This document shows, piece after piece, positions 1 to 7,473 of a DNA stretch of 64,000 nt. The translations under genes and the position numbers were made by a program. The DNA lies in contig CANMFX010000001.1 of NCBI GenBank assembly GCA_947497315.1, positions 1,240,001 through 1,304,000 of the forward strand, given 5' to 3'. The stretch's first letter is position 1; every line of letters begins with the position of its first letter. The stretch is from an uncultured Sphingomonadaceae bacterium (GTDB lineage: Bacteria; Pseudomonadota; Alphaproteobacteria; Sphingomonadales; Sphingomonadaceae). The notes beneath the pieces are model-generated. The model ran no database searches. It was not told where the DNA came from and saw only the letters and a list, made by a program, of their open reading frames with translations.

Positions 1-148
1 CGGTTCGGCGGCTGTAGCTGCGGCTCTGATATATGCGGGCCGGCATAAGATGCGCAAACTGGACGAGTTTAAGGCCGACAAGCCGAAACCGGGCACACGT
101 TATGAGAACGAACCCGTCGATGATGCAGATGAAACGGGTGAAGAATGA
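1..148 (+). CDS. Small hypothetical protein, C-terminal end only
   Basis: The reading frame is already open at the window edge (codons from base 2) and ends at TGA 146-148. The visible 48 residues begin with an Ala-rich hydrophobic stretch that could be the end of a membrane segment, then become charged and acidic (ends DETGEE). The stop overlaps the leuD start by four bases (ATGA), so it is probably translationally coupled to leuD and may sit between leuC and leuD. Family not recognised; no function assigned. Confidence 0.6.
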   Translation, partial: GSAAVAAALIYAGRHKMRKLDEFKADKPKPGTRYENEPVDDADETGEE

Positions 149-738
149 AGCCCGTTCGCAAAGTTGAAGGTCGCGCCATTCCCTTTGGCCGGAAAAATGT
201 CGACACCGATGTCATCATTTCCGCGAAATGGTTGAAAACCATATCGCGTGACGGATTGGGTGAAGGCGCGTTTGAATCGGTTCGCGCGCAAGAAGGGAAT
301 GTTTTTGACGATCCGGAATATGCCGGGGCGCCGATCCTGATCGCTGGCGATAATTTTGGCTGTGGATCGAGCCGCGAACATGCCGCTTGGGCACTTGATG
401 ACATGGGCGTAAGGGCGATTATTGCGCCGAGTTTTTCCGATATTTTCTCCAGCAACGCCTTCAAGAACGGCCTGCTGGCAATCCCGTTACCGCAAGCAGC
501 AATTGACCGTTTGATGGAAGTCGCCAAAACCGATCCCATTGCTGTCGACATGGAAAGCATGAGTGTAACCACACCCTTTCAGGATCGCTTCACATTCGAG
601 ATGGATCCTTTCCGGCAGCAATGCCTGATGGACGGGCTTGATGAAATAGACCTGACAATGGCAAAATCCGATGCCATAGAAGCGCATGAAACGCGTGTCG
701 ATTCTGCACAATCCTGGCACAAGCCGGTGATGGCATAG
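145..738 (+). CDS. leuD: 3-isopropylmalate dehydratase small subunit
   Basis: Small subunit of isopropylmalate isomerase, which with LeuC converts 2-isopropylmalate to 3-isopropylmalate in leucine synthesis in the cytoplasm. The 197 residues match the usual LeuD length. The aconitase-swivel signature [11 protein letters not shown] is near residue 70, and the N-terminus has the family pattern [16 protein letters not shown]. The start overlaps the previous gene by ATGA, so translation is likely coupled. leuC must lie upstream, outside the window. Nothing unusual is seen. Confidence 0.95.
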   Translation: MKPVRKVEGRAIPFGRKNVDTDVIISAKWLKTISRDGLGEGAFESVRAQEGNVFDDPEYAGAPILIAGDNFGCGSSREHAAWALDDMGVRAIIAPSFSDIFSSNAFKNGLLAIPLPQAAIDRLMEVAKTDPIAVDMESMSVTTPFQDRFTFEMDPFRQQCLMDGLDEIDLTMAKSDAIEAHETRVDSAQSWHKPVMA

Positions 739-774
739 GGCACCTAAAATAGATTCGGGAAAGAGGAAAATAGT

Positions 775-1776
775 ATGAAAGCATTAATGTCCACAAAAGT
801 TGGTGGTCCGGAAAGCCTGGAAATGTTGGATGTCGATGATCCAAGCGCTGGCAAGGGTCAGGTGGTTATTGATGTAAAGGCTTGCTCTATCAACTATCCC
901 GATGTCCTGATCATTCAGGATATGTATCAGTTTAAACCGCCCCGCCCCTTCGCGCCTGGCGGAGAAGTATCCGGCATCATTTCCGAAGTCGGTGAGGGCG
1001 TGACTGGTCTGAAAGTGGGCGACAGGGTCGCGTCAACCACCGGTCATGGCGGTCTGGTAGAGAAAGTCGCTGTCGATCATAACAGCGTGTTCAAAATTCC
1101 GGATACCGTCAGTTTCGAAGACGCGTCGGCGCTTATCCTTACCTACGGCACATCTATTCACGCACTTGTCGATCGCGGTCACATCAAGGAAGGCGATACG
1201 CTTTTGGTATTGGGTGCCTCCGGCGGGGTAGGCATTGCGGCCGTTGAACTGGGCAAAGCTTTTGGCGCGCGCGTGGTTGCGGCGGTTTCTTCTGAAGAAA
1301 AGGCAGCCTTTGCCAAAGAGGCAGGCGCTGATGAAACGGTAATTTACGAGCGGGCACCTTTTGACAAGGACCAGTCGAAAGCACTGGCAGCGCAGTTCAA
1401 GGCAGCGGTTGGCCCCAATGGTGCGGATGTCATTTATGATGCGGTTGGCGGCGATTATAGCGAACCGGCTGTCCGGTCCATCGCCTGGGAAGGCCGGTTC
1501 CTGGTGGTCGGCTTCCCTGCTGGCATCGCCAAATTGCCGCTTAATCTGACTTTGCTCAAATCCTGCGATGTGTGCGGTGTGTTCTGGGGTGCTTATGCGA
1601 TGCGTGACCCGGCCGGTAACCGGTCTCATATCAATCGCCTGTTCAAGCTTTGGGGACAGGGGATGATTCAACCGCGTGTTTCGGAAGTTTTTGACTTTGC
1701 CGATGCCGGCAAAGCGATCAAAAAAATGGCCGATCGCGGCGCAATTGGTAAGCTGGTTGTGAAAGTTTCGGACTGA
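775..1776 (+). CDS. NADPH:quinone oxidoreductase-like MDR protein
   Basis: A 333-residue zinc-free medium-chain dehydrogenase/reductase of the quinone oxidoreductase (Qor) type, predicted to reduce a quinone or enone with NADPH in the cytoplasm. The N-terminal GroES-like domain spans about residues 1-120. The nucleotide-binding glycine motif GASGGVG is at 147-153 in the Rossmann domain. The structural zinc cysteine cluster of alcohol dehydrogenases is absent. A GAGGAAA ribosome-binding site precedes ATG 775. The physiological substrate cannot be read from the sequence. Confidence 0.88.
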   Translation: MKALMSTKVGGPESLEMLDVDDPSAGKGQVVIDVKACSINYPDVLIIQDMYQFKPPRPFAPGGEVSGIISEVGEGVTGLKVGDRVASTTGHGGLVEKVAVDHNSVFKIPDTVSFEDASALILTYGTSIHALVDRGHIKEGDTLLVLGASGGVGIAAVELGKAFGARVVAAVSSEEKAAFAKEAGADETVIYERAPFDKDQSKALAAQFKAAVGPNGADVIYDAVGGDYSEPAVRSIAWEGRFLVVGFPAGIAKLPLNLTLLKSCDVCGVFWGAYAMRDPAGNRSHINRLFKLWGQGMIQPRVSEVFDFADAGKAIKKMADRGAIGKLVVKVSD

Positions 1777-1863
1777 ACGACCCGGGCCTCTTGTCGCTGA
1801 TGCGGCCAGTGCCTATTTTATCTAGAATGATCCAGAGATGGATAATGCCAGTAAGGGAAGATT

Positions 1864-2190
1864 ATGACCGGTTTTGATGATCGTGAAAAAGCATTTGAGA
1901 CGAAGTTCGCGCGCGATGAGGAAGCACAATTCAAGATCACAGCCCGGCGCAACCGGTTGCTTGGCGAATGGGCTGCGGAGAAAATGAATCTGACGGCAGA
2001 GGAAACCGACGCCTATGCCAAAGCAGTCGTCCAGGCTGATTTTGAAGAAGCGGGTGACGAAGATGTCATTCGCAAGCTGCTGGGCGATCTGACATCGGCA
2101 GGCGTCGATATTGACGATGCCGGTATCCGCACCGTGCTGACCGACAAGATGGTGGAAGCGCGCCGGCAGTTTATCGAAGAAGCCGAATAG
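1864..2190 (+). CDS. F1-ATPase zeta inhibitor family protein (DUF1476)
   Basis: A 108-residue, charged, all-helical protein of the DUF1476 family, whose Paracoccus denitrificans member is the zeta subunit that blocks ATP hydrolysis by F1-ATPase. The characteristic start FDDREKAFETKFARDEE and the ARRNRLLGEWAAEKM helix are present; the N-terminal helix is the inhibitory element in Paracoccus. It is followed closely by bolA and grxD. Inhibitory activity in this organism is inferred from the family, and some alphaproteobacterial homologues are weak inhibitors. Confidence 0.88.
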   Translation: MTGFDDREKAFETKFARDEEAQFKITARRNRLLGEWAAEKMNLTAEETDAYAKAVVQADFEEAGDEDVIRKLLGDLTSAGVDIDDAGIRTVLTDKMVEARRQFIEEAE

Positions 2191-2201
2191 GACGATCTGC
2201 T

Positions 2202-2435
2202 ATGCCGATGGCGAGTGACGATATCAAGGCGATGATCCTGGAAGCCTTTCCCGACGCTATTGTCGAGATTCAGGACCTGGCCGGCGACGGCGATCATTAT
2301 GCGGCCAAAGTATTGGCTCCAGCATTTGCCGGCATGAACCGGGTTAAACAGCATCAGGCCGTCTATGCGGCATTGAAAGGTAAAATGGGCGGAGAGCTGC
2401 ACGCACTGCAGCTAACCACCGGAGTACCAGAATAA
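2202..2435 (+). CDS. BolA family protein
   Basis: A 77-residue protein of the BolA/IbaG family, small KH-fold proteins that form Fe-S-bridged complexes with monothiol glutaredoxins and help Fe-S trafficking or iron regulation. The family helix RVKQHQAVYAAL is near residue 47 and contains the conserved histidine. The gene starts 11 bases after the DUF1476 stop and is followed by the monothiol glutaredoxin, its usual partner. An in-frame ATG at 2208 is an alternative start. Confidence 0.9.
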   Translation: MPMASDDIKAMILEAFPDAIVEIQDLAGDGDHYAAKVLAPAFAGMNRVKQHQAVYAALKGKMGGELHALQLTTGVPE

Positions 2436-2474
2436 ACGCAGTTTCCGAAAGGAATCTCGCAAAGGAGAATGAAG

Positions 2475-2810
2475 ATGAGCGACGCAGTAAATGCAAAAAT
2501 CGACACGATGGTCACATCCAATGATGTTGTGCTTTTCATGAAAGGCACACCGTTGTTTCCGCAATGCGGGTTTTCCAGCAAAGCGGTTGCGATCCTTGAG
2601 CATCTTGGTGTCGGCTTTGAGTCTGTCGATGTGCTTCAAGACATGGAAGTGCGCCAGGGCATCAAGGAGTTTTCCGACTGGCCAACCATTCCGCAGCTTT
2701 ATGTCAAAGGCGAATTTATTGGCGGCAGCGACATCATGATGGAAATGTATGAAGCTGGTGAATTGGGCGAGTTGATGGCCGAGAAAAAGGTCGCGCCTGC
2801 AGACAGTTAG
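2475..2810 (+). CDS. grxD: Monothiol glutaredoxin Grx4-type
   Basis: A 111-residue CGFS monothiol glutaredoxin that binds and transfers a [2Fe-2S] cluster with glutathione and a BolA partner. The active site FPQCGFSSKA is near residue 35, preceded by VVLFMKGTP and followed by TIPQLYV with the cis-proline and by GGSDIMMEM, all family signatures. The ATG at 2475 is preferred over 2469 because the AGGAG at 2463-2467 is seven bases upstream of it and only one base from the other. It ends an apparent DUF1476-bolA-grxD operon. Confidence 0.95.
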   Translation: MSDAVNAKIDTMVTSNDVVLFMKGTPLFPQCGFSSKAVAILEHLGVGFESVDVLQDMEVRQGIKEFSDWPTIPQLYVKGEFIGGSDIMMEMYEAGELGELMAEKKVAPADS

Positions 2811-2863
2811 TCGACATCTGATGGACAATTGCCAACAGGCGATTTCCATCCGTGGAATCAAGA

Positions 2864-2896
2864 ACGGCCCGGACTAGGAGATCCGGGCCGTTTCTA
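2864..2896 (+). terminator. Intrinsic terminator after grxD
   Basis: A perfect 10-bp stem, ACGGCCCGGA (2864-2873) with TCCGGGCCGT (2882-2891), has an 8-base loop and is followed by TTTCTA. The U-tract is short, but stem and position fit a terminator for the bolA-grxD operon. Confidence 0.8.
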
Positions 2897-2928
2897 TGTG
2901 GGTATAGTGGGTTGTTTAAATAATTTAA

Positions 2929-3043
2929 TGAGAGGGGACGGCGGAGACCAGTACGCTGTCCCCCTCATTTGCGTTTCATGGGTGTGAAACATAGGAACAC
3001 CCGTAACCTTGCACCGGGCGTGCCAGTTCTGGCGCTATGTTAC
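2929..3043 (+). other. Structured intergenic segment, possible non-coding RNA
   Basis: The 459-base gap between grxD and the BlaI-like gene has no credible ORF but contains consecutive inverted repeats. A long imperfect hairpin at 2929-2967 (GGGGAC with GTCCCC, TGAG with CTCA) is followed by TTTG. GGGTGT/ACACCC pair at 2980-3002. GTAAC/GTTAC (3003-3043) enclose two short hairpins, GCAC/GTGC and GCCAG/CTGGC. Some arms overlap, so these may be alternative folds. The segment could be a small RNA, a second terminator plus leader, or chance. No RNA family recognised. Confidence 0.3.
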
Positions 3044-3162
3044 TTTGCAAGCACTTAGATGGTAAATGCCGCTTTAACTTATTGTCTGTTGTAAATTTTC
3101 CCGACAAATGAGGCATCGGTTCAGTCCTGTAATCAGAACAGGGTTCGCCAACCATTCATCGC

Positions 3163-3182
3163 AAATGTAAAATTTTACATTT
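3163..3182. promoter_or_regulatory. Perfect 20-bp palindrome upstream of the BlaI-like gene
   Basis: AAATGTAAAATTTTACATTT is a perfect palindrome 88 bases before the repressor start. It contains TGTA and TACA half-sites like those used by BlaI/MecI repressors, here in TGTA...TACA order. It is probably an upstream operator for autoregulation; this is inference from position and half-sites. Confidence 0.6.
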
Positions 3183-3200
3183 ACATCCGTGGTCGGAATA

Positions 3201-3214
3201 ACTACAGATGTAGT
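3201..3214. promoter_or_regulatory. BlaI/MecI-type operator
   Basis: ACTACA-GA-TGTAGT is a dyad with a 2-bp centre that contains TACA-N2-TGTA, the core spacing of BlaI and MecI operators in Gram-positive bacteria. It lies 56 bases before the BlaI-like start and 19 bases after the 20-bp palindrome. Repression of the downstream pair by its own BlaI-like product is the likely role. Confidence 0.7.
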
Positions 3215-3269
3215 CAGTAGTGAATCTTGTCTATCTACATTTGGCAATTTCATTTGGGAGAAATTGGAT

Positions 3270-3638
3270 ATGGTCGAACGTATCAGTGATGCCGAACATG
3301 AGATTATGGAGGTGCTTTGGGAAAAGGCACCGCTAACCGCTACTGAAGTGGCTGACCGAGTTGCCGATGCCAAAGGCTGGTCGCTGCAAACCGTCAAAAC
3401 CCTGCTGTCCCGTCTTGCTACCAAGGCCGTTATCGGTACACAGCGCGATGGCCGCAGGTTCCAATATTCACCACTGGTTGAGCGGGATACTTATCTGGCT
3501 GGTGTTTCACGTAAATTTGTTGACCGTCTTTTCGGAGGGAAAGTCACACCGTTGGTTGCCCATTTGGCTGAGGCTGATGAGCTGAGCGATGACGATATAA
3601 GGGAAATCGAAGAGCTTTTGAGGGAGTTGAAGGGATGA
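3270..3638 (+). CDS. BlaI/MecI/CopY family transcriptional repressor
   Basis: A 122-residue winged-helix repressor of the BlaI/MecI family, typical in length. The N-terminal sequence ISDAEHEIMEVLWEKAPLT, the helix-turn-helix at about 22-56 (TATEVADRV...SLQTVKTLLSRL) and the acidic C-terminal dimerisation helix are visible. ATG 3270 is chosen over an upstream in-frame codon because GGGAG is nine bases before it and the product then starts like other BlaI proteins. Its stop overlaps the membrane peptidase start by ATGA. In this family a cognate M56 protease relieves repression, and two dyads upstream are probable operators. The inducing signal is unknown. Confidence 0.9.
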   Translation: MVERISDAEHEIMEVLWEKAPLTATEVADRVADAKGWSLQTVKTLLSRLATKAVIGTQRDGRRFQYSPLVERDTYLAGVSRKFVDRLFGGKVTPLVAHLAEADELSDDDIREIEELLRELKG

Positions 3639-5782
3639 CCAACTGGATGATGGACACGATGGTGTCGATGACATTGCTCATGGCGCTGGTGCTGATAATC
3701 CGTAAGCCGGTGAGTCAATTTTTTGGACCACATATCGCTTATCTTCTTTGGGCCTTGCCGCTTGCGCGCCTGTTCATGCCCACACTCACCTTGAAAGCGC
3801 CAGCACCGGTTGAGACGGGCGAAGCGGCGGTCGTAACGCCGTTGCTTTCGGAAATCGCGATGGTTGCTCCCGCCGAAACGGTAGCGGTCGGCGCTCTGGC
3901 CTCCATCGATTGGATGGTGATCGCTCTGGTTGTCTGGCTTGGTGGTGCAGGCATGCTGTTCATCAGCAAACTGGCTGCCTATTTTCAGTTTCGTGAGGAT
4001 ATTGTTTCGGACGGTCGACTCGTCGGACGCCATGGACGGATCAAAATTCTGGAAACCGCTGCAGTCGGCGGACCGTTGGCGTTCGGACTTTTTGAAAAAT
4101 ATATAGCTGTTCCAACCAATTTTTTCCGTGACTATGCACCCCGCGAAAGGGAGCTGGCACTGGAACATGAAATTACCCATCATGAATCCGGTGATTTGGC
4201 AGCCAATTTCGTCGGCTTGGTTATTTTGTCGCTGCACTGGTTCAATCCGGTGGCCTGGTTTGCCTGGATTGCGTTCCGGCAGGATCAGGAAACGGCCTGC
4301 GATGCGCGCATATTGCAAAATGGCGGCCGTGATCTGCGCGCCGTTTATGGGCGGACAATTGCCAAATCAGTGTCCGGACACAAGCTTGGTCTTGCCAGTC
4401 CATTGAACCAGAAAAACAAGATCAAAGACCGGCTGAAAATGCTGGGGCAGAAAGAAAAGTCGAAGTTTCGTAAACGTATGGGAGCTTTGTTGGTCGGGGC
4501 AAGTACGGTTGTTGCCCTGCCACTCACCGCTACGGTCACCTATGCGGTGGAAACAGAGGCACATCCGCATGATGATGGCGTGATTGTGGATGATGAAATC
4601 ATGGATGATGAAAGTATTGCTGTCGATGCGAGCCCTAAGCGTAAGGGCATTAAAATTAGCCGAAAAGCCACCGGCGTTGATGTTGGTCCTGATGGTGCCG
4701 TGGTTACCGAAAAAACTGCGGATGGCTATAAATATATTGTCGAAAACGAAGAGGGCAGGGTCGAATTTCAATCAAAGCGTAAATTGACAGAAAAGCAAAT
4801 TGCCAAAAAGCTTCGGAAGATTAGCGCTTCGAAGAAAAAGACAGAAACGTCTTGGGCGCCTAAGGCACCCGTTCCACCTGTGCGGCCTGTACCGCCGGTT
4901 GCACCAGCGGACTTGGAATTTACGGCGTGGGACAAAGCCAATGGCACGATCAATATTACCATGCTCAATGGTGAAAAGGATTGGGCCAAAGTGCGCGCCA
5001 GCGGGAATGAGCATGTCCACAAGATCAAATATAATGGCCGCACAGTTGTGCTTCGGACCAACAAGCCTCTGAGCAAGAAAGAGATCAAGGAAATGGTCCG
5101 TGAGGCCGAGGAATCGCGCCGTGAAGCAGAAGAAGCTGCGCGTGAGGCGAGAATTGATCGTGAAGAGATGCAACGCGAACTTGCCGAAGCTGCACGTGAA
5201 CTGAGGGAAGCGGAGCGGGAGTGGAAACGCGAGTGGGAACAGGAACGCAAAGAGGCATCTCAGATGGAGCGCGAAGCCCAACGGGACGTTGAGCGTTCGT
5301 TGCGGGAAGCTCAGAGAGAAGTTCGCCAAGCGCAACGGGAAGCCGCAAGAGAGTTACGCGAAGCGGAAAGAGAAGCCCGTGAAGCAGAGCGTGAAGCCGA
5401 ACAAGAGGTACGCGAGGCAAAAAGCGTGGCGACAAGGATTTGGGACGTCACTCAGATTGCCTTTAAGCCCAATTTCAGGTCAGCTGTAAGCAGTTCAAAC
5501 CGTTCACGCAGCTCTCATAGCGCCAGTGGCTCGAACGCGGACTGCGCTGCCATGAACAAGAAAATTGCCTTTGCCGGACAAGGCGTCATGAATGATCAGG
5601 CATGGGCCAGTGTTGTTGGCTGTTCCGACAAGAGTCGGAAAATCACATTGCAGGTAGCATTGAAAAAGCTTGAGAAAAAGCGCGCCAAGGCAGCCGAGTG
5701 CAGCAGTAAGGACTCCCGGCAAAAGCTGAAAGCGTTTGATCGCGATATCAAGGATCTGAAAGCTCAGCTTTCCATCACCTGA
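3635..5782 (+). CDS. BlaR1-like M56 membrane metallopeptidase with long charged helix
   Basis: The probable sensor-protease partner of the overlapping BlaI-like repressor. N-terminal transmembrane segments lie at about 8-24, 32-50 and 90-112. The zinc-protease motif HEITH is at 178-182, facing the cytoplasm in BlaR1, and another membrane segment is at about 281-300. The expected C-terminal penicillin-binding domain is absent. Instead there is a region with a Pro-rich PVPPVRPVPPV stretch, then about 115 residues (482-597) of almost pure Arg/Glu/Ala repeats, predicted to form a coiled coil or single stable helix, and a Ser-rich Lys-rich tail. At 715 residues it is longer than BlaR1 (about 600). 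The signal is unlikely to be a beta-lactam bound in the usual way. Confidence 0.85.
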   Translation: MTNWMMDTMVSMTLLMALVLIIRKPVSQFFGPHIAYLLWALPLARLFMPTLTLKAPAPVETGEAAVVTPLLSEIAMVAPAETVAVGALASIDWMVIALVVWLGGAGMLFISKLAAYFQFREDIVSDGRLVGRHGRIKILETAAVGGPLAFGLFEKYIAVPTNFFRDYAPRERELALEHEITHHESGDLAANFVGLVILSLHWFNPVAWFAWIAFRQDQETACDARILQNGGRDLRAVYGRTIAKSVSGHKLGLASPLNQKNKIKDRLKMLGQKEKSKFRKRMGALLVGASTVVALPLTATVTYAVETEAHPHDDGVIVDDEIMDDESIAVDASPKRKGIKISRKATGVDVGPDGAVVTEKTADGYKYIVENEEGRVEFQSKRKLTEKQIAKKLRKISASKKKTETSWAPKAPVPPVRPVPPVAPADLEFTAWDKANGTINITMLNGEKDWAKVRASGNEHVHKIKYNGRTVVLRTNKPLSKKEIKEMVREAEESRREAEEAAREARIDREEMQRELAEAARELREAEREWKREWEQERKEASQMEREAQRDVERSLREAQREVRQAQREAARELREAEREAREAEREAEQEVREAKSVATRIWDVTQIAFKPNFRSAVSSSNRSRSSHSASGSNADCAAMNKKIAFAGQGVMNDQAWASVVGCSDKSRKITLQVALKKLEKKRAKAAECSSKDSRQKLKAFDRDIKDLKAQLSIT

Positions 5783-5801
5783 AACCCCTTAAAACTCATC
5801 G

Positions 5802-5850
5802 TCACAAGATCGGGAGCGGCCCCTTTTGCGGTTCGCTCCCGATTTTGTGA
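5802..5850 (+). terminator. Strong intrinsic terminator after the BlaR1-like gene
   Basis: A 17-bp stem pairs 5802-5818 with 5834-5850, including one G-U pair; the central part is ATCGGGAGCG with CGCTCCCGAT. A TTTTG run lies within the distal arm. Position just after the stop supports termination. Confidence 0.75.
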
Positions 5851-5896
5851 TGATATTCATGGTTGTTTTATGGCCTGAATATGCCACATCTTGATC

Positions 5897-6775
5897 ATGA
5901 ATGCAGATTTTGACCCGAGCAAATTTCCGACCGGCCTTGCGGAGCAGCTGGAACCGCTGGTCGTGCGCGTGCTGGCGGGCAACCCCAGCCCCTATACTTA
6001 TACCGGCACCCAGACCTATGTAGTGGGCAACAAAAGCGATCGGGCGGTTATTGATCCCGGTCCTGCAATTGACGACCATATTGACGCGATAATGGCGGCT
6101 GTTGGCGATGCGCGGATCAGCGCGATCATGTGCACGCATACTCACAGGGACCATAGCCCCGCCGCAAAACCGTTGGCAGCACGCACTGGCGCCCCGATCA
6201 TAGGCTGCGCGCCGCTGGTTCTGGATGATGATGGCCCGCGGGCCGACGAGAGTTTTGACAAGACTTACGGTCCCGACCGGGTGCTGGTGGACGGTGAAGC
6301 GCTGTCTGGTGACGGCTGGACCATCGAAGCGGTGGCAACGCCGGGTCATACTTCCAATCATCTTTGCCTCGCGGTGCAGGAATCCGGCGCATTGTTCACC
6401 GGCGATCATGTCATGGCCTGGTCGACCAGCGTCATTGTACCGCCCGATGGCGACATGGCGGACTATATGGCCAGCCTGCAAAAGCTCTATGAACGCGATG
6501 ATAAGGTCTATTATCCGGCTCACGGCAAAAAAGTCGATAAACCCCGGCAACTCGTCCGCGGTATGATGGGGCACCGGAAACAGCGCGAACGGCAGATTCT
6601 CAAGATACTGGAAAACGGTCCATCGGCTATTCCTGACATGGTGACACAAATGTACAAAGGGCTTGATCCGCGCCTGAAGGGCGCGGCTGGCCAATCGGTA
6701 CGCGCGCATTTGATCGACCTGCAGAACCGCGAGACTGTGGCAGTGGATGGTGATATCTGGAAAATGTCCCGGTGA
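5897..6775 (+). CDS. MBL-fold metallo-hydrolase, LACTB2-like
   Basis: A 292-residue metallo-beta-lactamase-fold hydrolase with the zinc motif HTHRDH at 81-86, a later GHTSNHL histidine and the GDHVM aspartate-histidine ligand. The C-terminal 70 residues form a winged-helix-like region, as in LACTB2 and related thioesterase/endoribonuclease proteins. The ATG at 5897 is preferred to an in-frame TTG at 5891. The stop overlaps the next gene's GTG start by four bases. RNase, thioesterase and glyoxalase II-like activities are all possible. Confidence 0.85.
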   Translation: MNADFDPSKFPTGLAEQLEPLVVRVLAGNPSPYTYTGTQTYVVGNKSDRAVIDPGPAIDDHIDAIMAAVGDARISAIMCTHTHRDHSPAAKPLAARTGAPIIGCAPLVLDDDGPRADESFDKTYGPDRVLVDGEALSGDGWTIEAVATPGHTSNHLCLAVQESGALFTGDHVMAWSTSVIVPPDGDMADYMASLQKLYERDDKVYYPAHGKKVDKPRQLVRGMMGHRKQRERQILKILENGPSAIPDMVTQMYKGLDPRLKGAAGQSVRAHLIDLQNRETVAVDGDIWKMSR

Positions 6776-7473
6776 ATCGCCGCTACGCCATTCCCATGGC
6801 GATCATGGCTGGTGTGTTGGTGATCATCGGCGCCTTGTCCTGGTTGTTACTGTCCAGGTTTGAAAGCAGCTTCACGCCTGATCCGGTGTCGATTGCCAGC
6901 GCGAGCCTTGACGGTTTGCGGGAACAGAACCGGCTGACGGTTTTTTCGGCCAGCTATAACGCGACGGTGACCACCACGGTGAGCCGCATCGGTCTGTCGG
7001 CCCGCAAGACCCTGATCATGCCGGGGTCGGTGCGCTACGAGATTGATCTGGCCAAGCTGGATGCTGAAAACGTCCGCTGGGATGAAACGACCAAAACCCT
7101 GTCGGTGGAAATGCCGCCGATCGAAATTGCGCGGCCAGAGGTGCAGATTGATCGCATCCAAAGCTACGACGATGGCGGTATATTGATGGCCTTGACCGAT
7201 GCGGAAAAAACACTGGATCAAGCCAATCGGAAGAAAGGCGTCGCAGAACTGGCAAAGCAGGCCAAAAACCCGTTACAGATGCGATTGGCGCGGGACGCCG
7301 CACGGAGAGCGGTGGAGAGCAGCTTTGTCCTGCCGCTGCGCGCTGCCGGACTGGATGCCAAAGTGGACGCTTTTTTTGCATTTGAGCGCGGCGCGGCTAA
7401 TACGGATCGCTGGGATGTATCCCGATCGATCAAGGATGTACTGGCCGACAAGGAAAAGCAGGGAGCAGAGTGA
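6772..7473 (+). CDS. DUF4230 membrane-anchored protein
   Basis: A 233-residue protein with an N-terminal transmembrane anchor at about 5-28 and a periplasmic domain resembling DUF4230 (the region from about residue 45, with FSASYNATVTTTVSR and a later KAVDAFFAF-like end). Function unknown for the family. GTG 6772 gives a 4-base overlap (GTGA) with the upstream hydrolase; ATG 6796 is possible but would shorten the anchor. The stop overlaps the next ATG by one base, so three genes from 5897 to 8561 form a tight operon. Confidence 0.7.
   Translation: MNRRYAIPMAIMAGVLVIIGALSWLLLSRFESSFTPDPVSIASASLDGLREQNRLTVFSASYNATVTTTVSRIGLSARKTLIMPGSVRYEIDLAKLDAENVRWDETTKTLSVEMPPIEIARPEVQIDRIQSYDDGGILMALTDAEKTLDQANRKKGVAELAKQAKNPLQMRLARDAARRAVESSFVLPLRAAGLDAKVDAFFAFERGAANTDRWDVSRSIKDVLADKEKQGAE

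Noticed and set aside
2973-2990. GTTTCA-N6-TGAAAC as a possible parS partition site
   Set aside because: The canonical parS palindrome has a two-base centre (GTTTCACGTGAAAC); here the centre is six bases, so ParB binding is unlikely.
4768-5335. Long antisense ORFs opposite the charged helix of the BlaR1-like gene
   Set aside because: They mirror the biased GAA/GCG/CGT codons of the Arg/Glu/Ala repeat, have no plausible start signal, and the products are low-complexity Ser/Arg/Leu sequences.
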